From contig JBCCZC010000348.1 of NCBI GenBank assembly GCA_039188505.1, positions 1 to 6,253 of the forward strand: 6,253 nt of DNA. The letters run 5' to 3'. The notes beneath the pieces are model-generated. The model saw only the letters and a list, made by a program, of their open reading frames with translations. It was not told the origin of the DNA and made no database searches. Positions 5,135-6,253 of this stretch are shown piece after piece. Both the position numbers and the translations under genes were made by a program. The DNA comes from JBCCZC01 sp039188505 (lineage in GTDB: Bacteria > Pseudomonadota > Gammaproteobacteria > Xanthomonadales > SZUA-38). The number at the start of each line of letters is the position of its first letter. Within the stretch, counting starts at the first letter, position 1.

Positions 5135-6127
5135 ATGTCGATCTACGCACCATCGATGGACTTCACCTGGCGGGCGATCGAGTCCGGCGGCCACGATCCC
5201 CGGCCGCTCTTCGAGGAAGCCGGCATCGATCCGGCGCTGCGCGGCGATGCTGGAGCGAGGATCCCGATGGTGCAGCAGGAAGCGCTCCTCAGCCTCATTG
5301 CGGAACGCACCGGCGACACGACGCTCGGCGTGCGGTCCGTCGAGAATCTGCATCCGTCGCACCTGGGACCGCTCGGCTATGCGTGGCTCACCAGCACCAG
5401 CGTCGAGGCCGCCCTGCGCAAGATCGAGCGCTACTCGGCGGTGACCTCGGATTCGGTGTCCGTCGAGATCGAGGCCGACAGCATGGAGGTCGTCGTCACG
5501 TTCGACTGGCCGAACCTGCGCGCCCTTTACCCGATCCAGCATTTCACCGCCTCCGCGGTGCTGGTCAGGCTGATTCGACTCCTAGTCGGACTTGCCTTCA
5601 CGCCGCTGCGCATCGAGTACCGACCGGACGCGCCAGCCGACATCTCGCCCTTCGAGAGCCGCTTCCGTTGTCCGATCGAATTCGGCTGCCCGCAGACGCG
5701 GGTCTTCATCGCGGCCGATGTGGTCAACCGGGTGCTACCGACAGCGCACGGGGCGCTGGAGCAGGCAAGCGACGACCTGGTGGTGAAGTACCTGGCGGAT
5801 CGGTCGAGCCGGGATATCGTCAGCCAGATCAAAGCGGTCCTGGTCGAGCTCATGCCGGAAGGCGAGGTTTCGGCAGAGCGCATCGCCGAGCGCCTCAACA
5901 TGAGTCCGCGGACGCTGCGCCGGCGACTCGAGGACGAAGGTGTGAGCTTCCGCGAGATCCTCGGGGACCTGCGACGCGAGCGAGCGCTTCACTACATCCG
6001 CGATGATTCCCTGACGCTGACGGAGATCTCCTACCTGCTCGGATTTTCCGAGCCGAGTTCCTTCTCGCGAGCCTTCCGCGGCTGGACCGGCCAGTCACCG
6101 CGGGCGGCGCGCGCGACGCCGGGCTGA
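5135..6127 (+). CDS. AraC-family transcriptional regulator (Arabinose_bd N-terminal type)
   Basis: 330 residues, the usual length for this subgroup. Residues about 15-205 match the Arabinose_bd (PF12625) ligand domain: an N-terminal DPRPLFEEAGIDPAL helix, IPMVQQEALLSLIAERTGD, LHPSHLGPLGYAWLTSTSVEAALRKIERY, and a later FGCPQTRVFIAADVVNR stretch. Residues about 225-327 are the AraC DNA-binding domain with two helix-turn-helix units: EVSAERIAERLNMSPRTLRR (244-263) and LTLTEISYLLGFSEPSSFSR (293-312), ending in AFRGWTGQSPRAAR, the family signature. The domain is complete, so it should bind DNA. The ligand cannot be inferred; relatives respond to small metabolites. Start ATG 5135 has GAGGAAG 9 nt upstream. 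It stands alone on the plus strand, divergent from the small 4825-5010 gene. Confidence 0.95.
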   Translation: MSIYAPSMDFTWRAIESGGHDPRPLFEEAGIDPALRGDAGARIPMVQQEALLSLIAERTGDTTLGVRSVENLHPSHLGPLGYAWLTSTSVEAALRKIERYSAVTSDSVSVEIEADSMEVVVTFDWPNLRALYPIQHFTASAVLVRLIRLLVGLAFTPLRIEYRPDAPADISPFESRFRCPIEFGCPQTRVFIAADVVNRVLPTAHGALEQASDDLVVKYLADRSSRDIVSQIKAVLVELMPEGEVSAERIAERLNMSPRTLRRRLEDEGVSFREILGDLRRERALHYIRDDSLTLTEISYLLGFSEPSSFSRAFRGWTGQSPRAARATPG

Positions 6128-6157
6128 ACACCCGTTTCAACCCGCGCAAGCAGCAGG

Positions 6158-6163
6158 CACAAT
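6158..6163 (+). promoter_or_regulatory. Possible promoter of serC (CACAAT -10)
   Basis: CACAAT (4/6 to consensus) lies 17 bp after TTTCAA (6135-6140, 3/6 to the -35). Transcription would start near 6170, giving a leader of about 20 nt before the serC ATG. Both boxes are weak, and read-through from the AraC gene is equally possible. Confidence 0.3.
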
Positions 6164-6190
6164 CCGCCAGTCAACCAACCCGGGCTCCCC

Positions 6191-6253
6191 ATGACCACAC
6201 TTCCCGACGCTCGCCCCGAGAACCCCAACTTCTCCTCCGGACCGTGCCGCAAG
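6191..6253 (+). CDS. serC: Phosphoserine aminotransferase, N-terminal fragment (cut by window edge)
   Basis: Only 21 codons are visible: MTTLPDARPENPNFSSGPCR followed by Lys. The RPxNPNFSSGPC pattern is the characteristic N-terminus of one SerC type, well known in alphaproteobacteria and in some other proteobacteria. It differs from the E. coli type, which opens with a FNFSSGPAMLP-like stretch. SerC is the PLP enzyme that converts 3-phosphohydroxypyruvate to 3-phosphoserine with glutamate in serine biosynthesis, and it also serves pyridoxine synthesis in some bacteria. The gene starts 63 bp after the AraC stop with no clear Shine-Dalgarno (CCGGGCTCCCC precedes the ATG). The call rests on a short but distinctive stretch. 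Confidence 0.8.
   Translation, partial: MTTLPDARPENPNFSSGPCRK

Noticed and set aside
3953..5542. Long minus-strand open frame (529 codons) antisense to the fusion, GST and AraC genes
   Set aside because: It crosses three recognisable plus-strand structures and its product is low-complexity; it is a GC-driven antisense shadow.
4648..6006. Long open frame (452 codons) overlapping the AraC gene and the small minus-strand gene
   Set aside because: Its translation is Arg/Ala/Gly/Pro-rich with no family features, typical of an alternate frame in GC-rich DNA, whereas the AraC frame has clear domains.

Overview
The window is GC-rich (roughly two thirds G+C), densely coded bacterial DNA. The gene families (DUF2780/VcgC-VcgE, Arabinose_bd-type AraC regulator, bacterial GST, WbsX-type glycan protein, GT25) point to a proteobacterium, most likely a gammaproteobacterium. 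The genus cannot be read from the sequence. There is no sign of a phage, insertion sequence, CRISPR array, tRNA or rRNA, and composition looks even across the window. It reads as ordinary chromosome with a small glycan-related island in the middle.

Layout: (1) 1-773, minus: N-terminal 257 residues of a probable lipoprotein with a transglutaminase-like domain followed by TPR repeats, cut by the left edge; its ATG lies directly under a TATACT -10 box, suggesting a leaderless mRNA. (2) 774-973: divergent intergenic region. (3) 974-1423, plus: secreted DUF2780 protein with a GTG start and a strong Shine-Dalgarno. (4) 1433-1457: a perfect 10-bp-stem hairpin between two convergent genes. (5) 1473-2528, minus: WbsX/GH99-like glycan protein; the best-supported start is a TTG behind GGGAGG, not the upstream ATG. 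(6) 2529-2649: divergent intergenic region. (7) 2650-4161, plus: a 503-residue two-domain protein, GT25 glycosyltransferase fused to a PhyH-like Fe(II)/2-oxoglutarate dioxygenase. (8) 4166-4759, plus: glutathione S-transferase, 4 bp downstream and probably co-transcribed. (9) 4825-5010, minus: small charged helical protein, hypothetical. (10) 5135-6127, plus: AraC-family regulator. (11) 6191-6253, plus: first 21 codons of serC (phosphoserine aminotransferase), cut by the right edge.

How they fit together: the WbsX protein and the GT25-dioxygenase fusion are divergent neighbours and probably share a role in making or modifying a surface glycan or a glycosylated molecule; the GST is likely transcribed with the fusion. 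The AraC regulator stands alone between the small minus-strand gene and serC, and its target cannot be told from the sequence. The most noteworthy item is the GT25-dioxygenase fusion: one polypeptide that could both hydroxylate and glycosylate. Animal and viral collagen lysyl hydroxylase/glycosyltransferases do this with other domain families. The resemblance is functional analogy and remains an inference.
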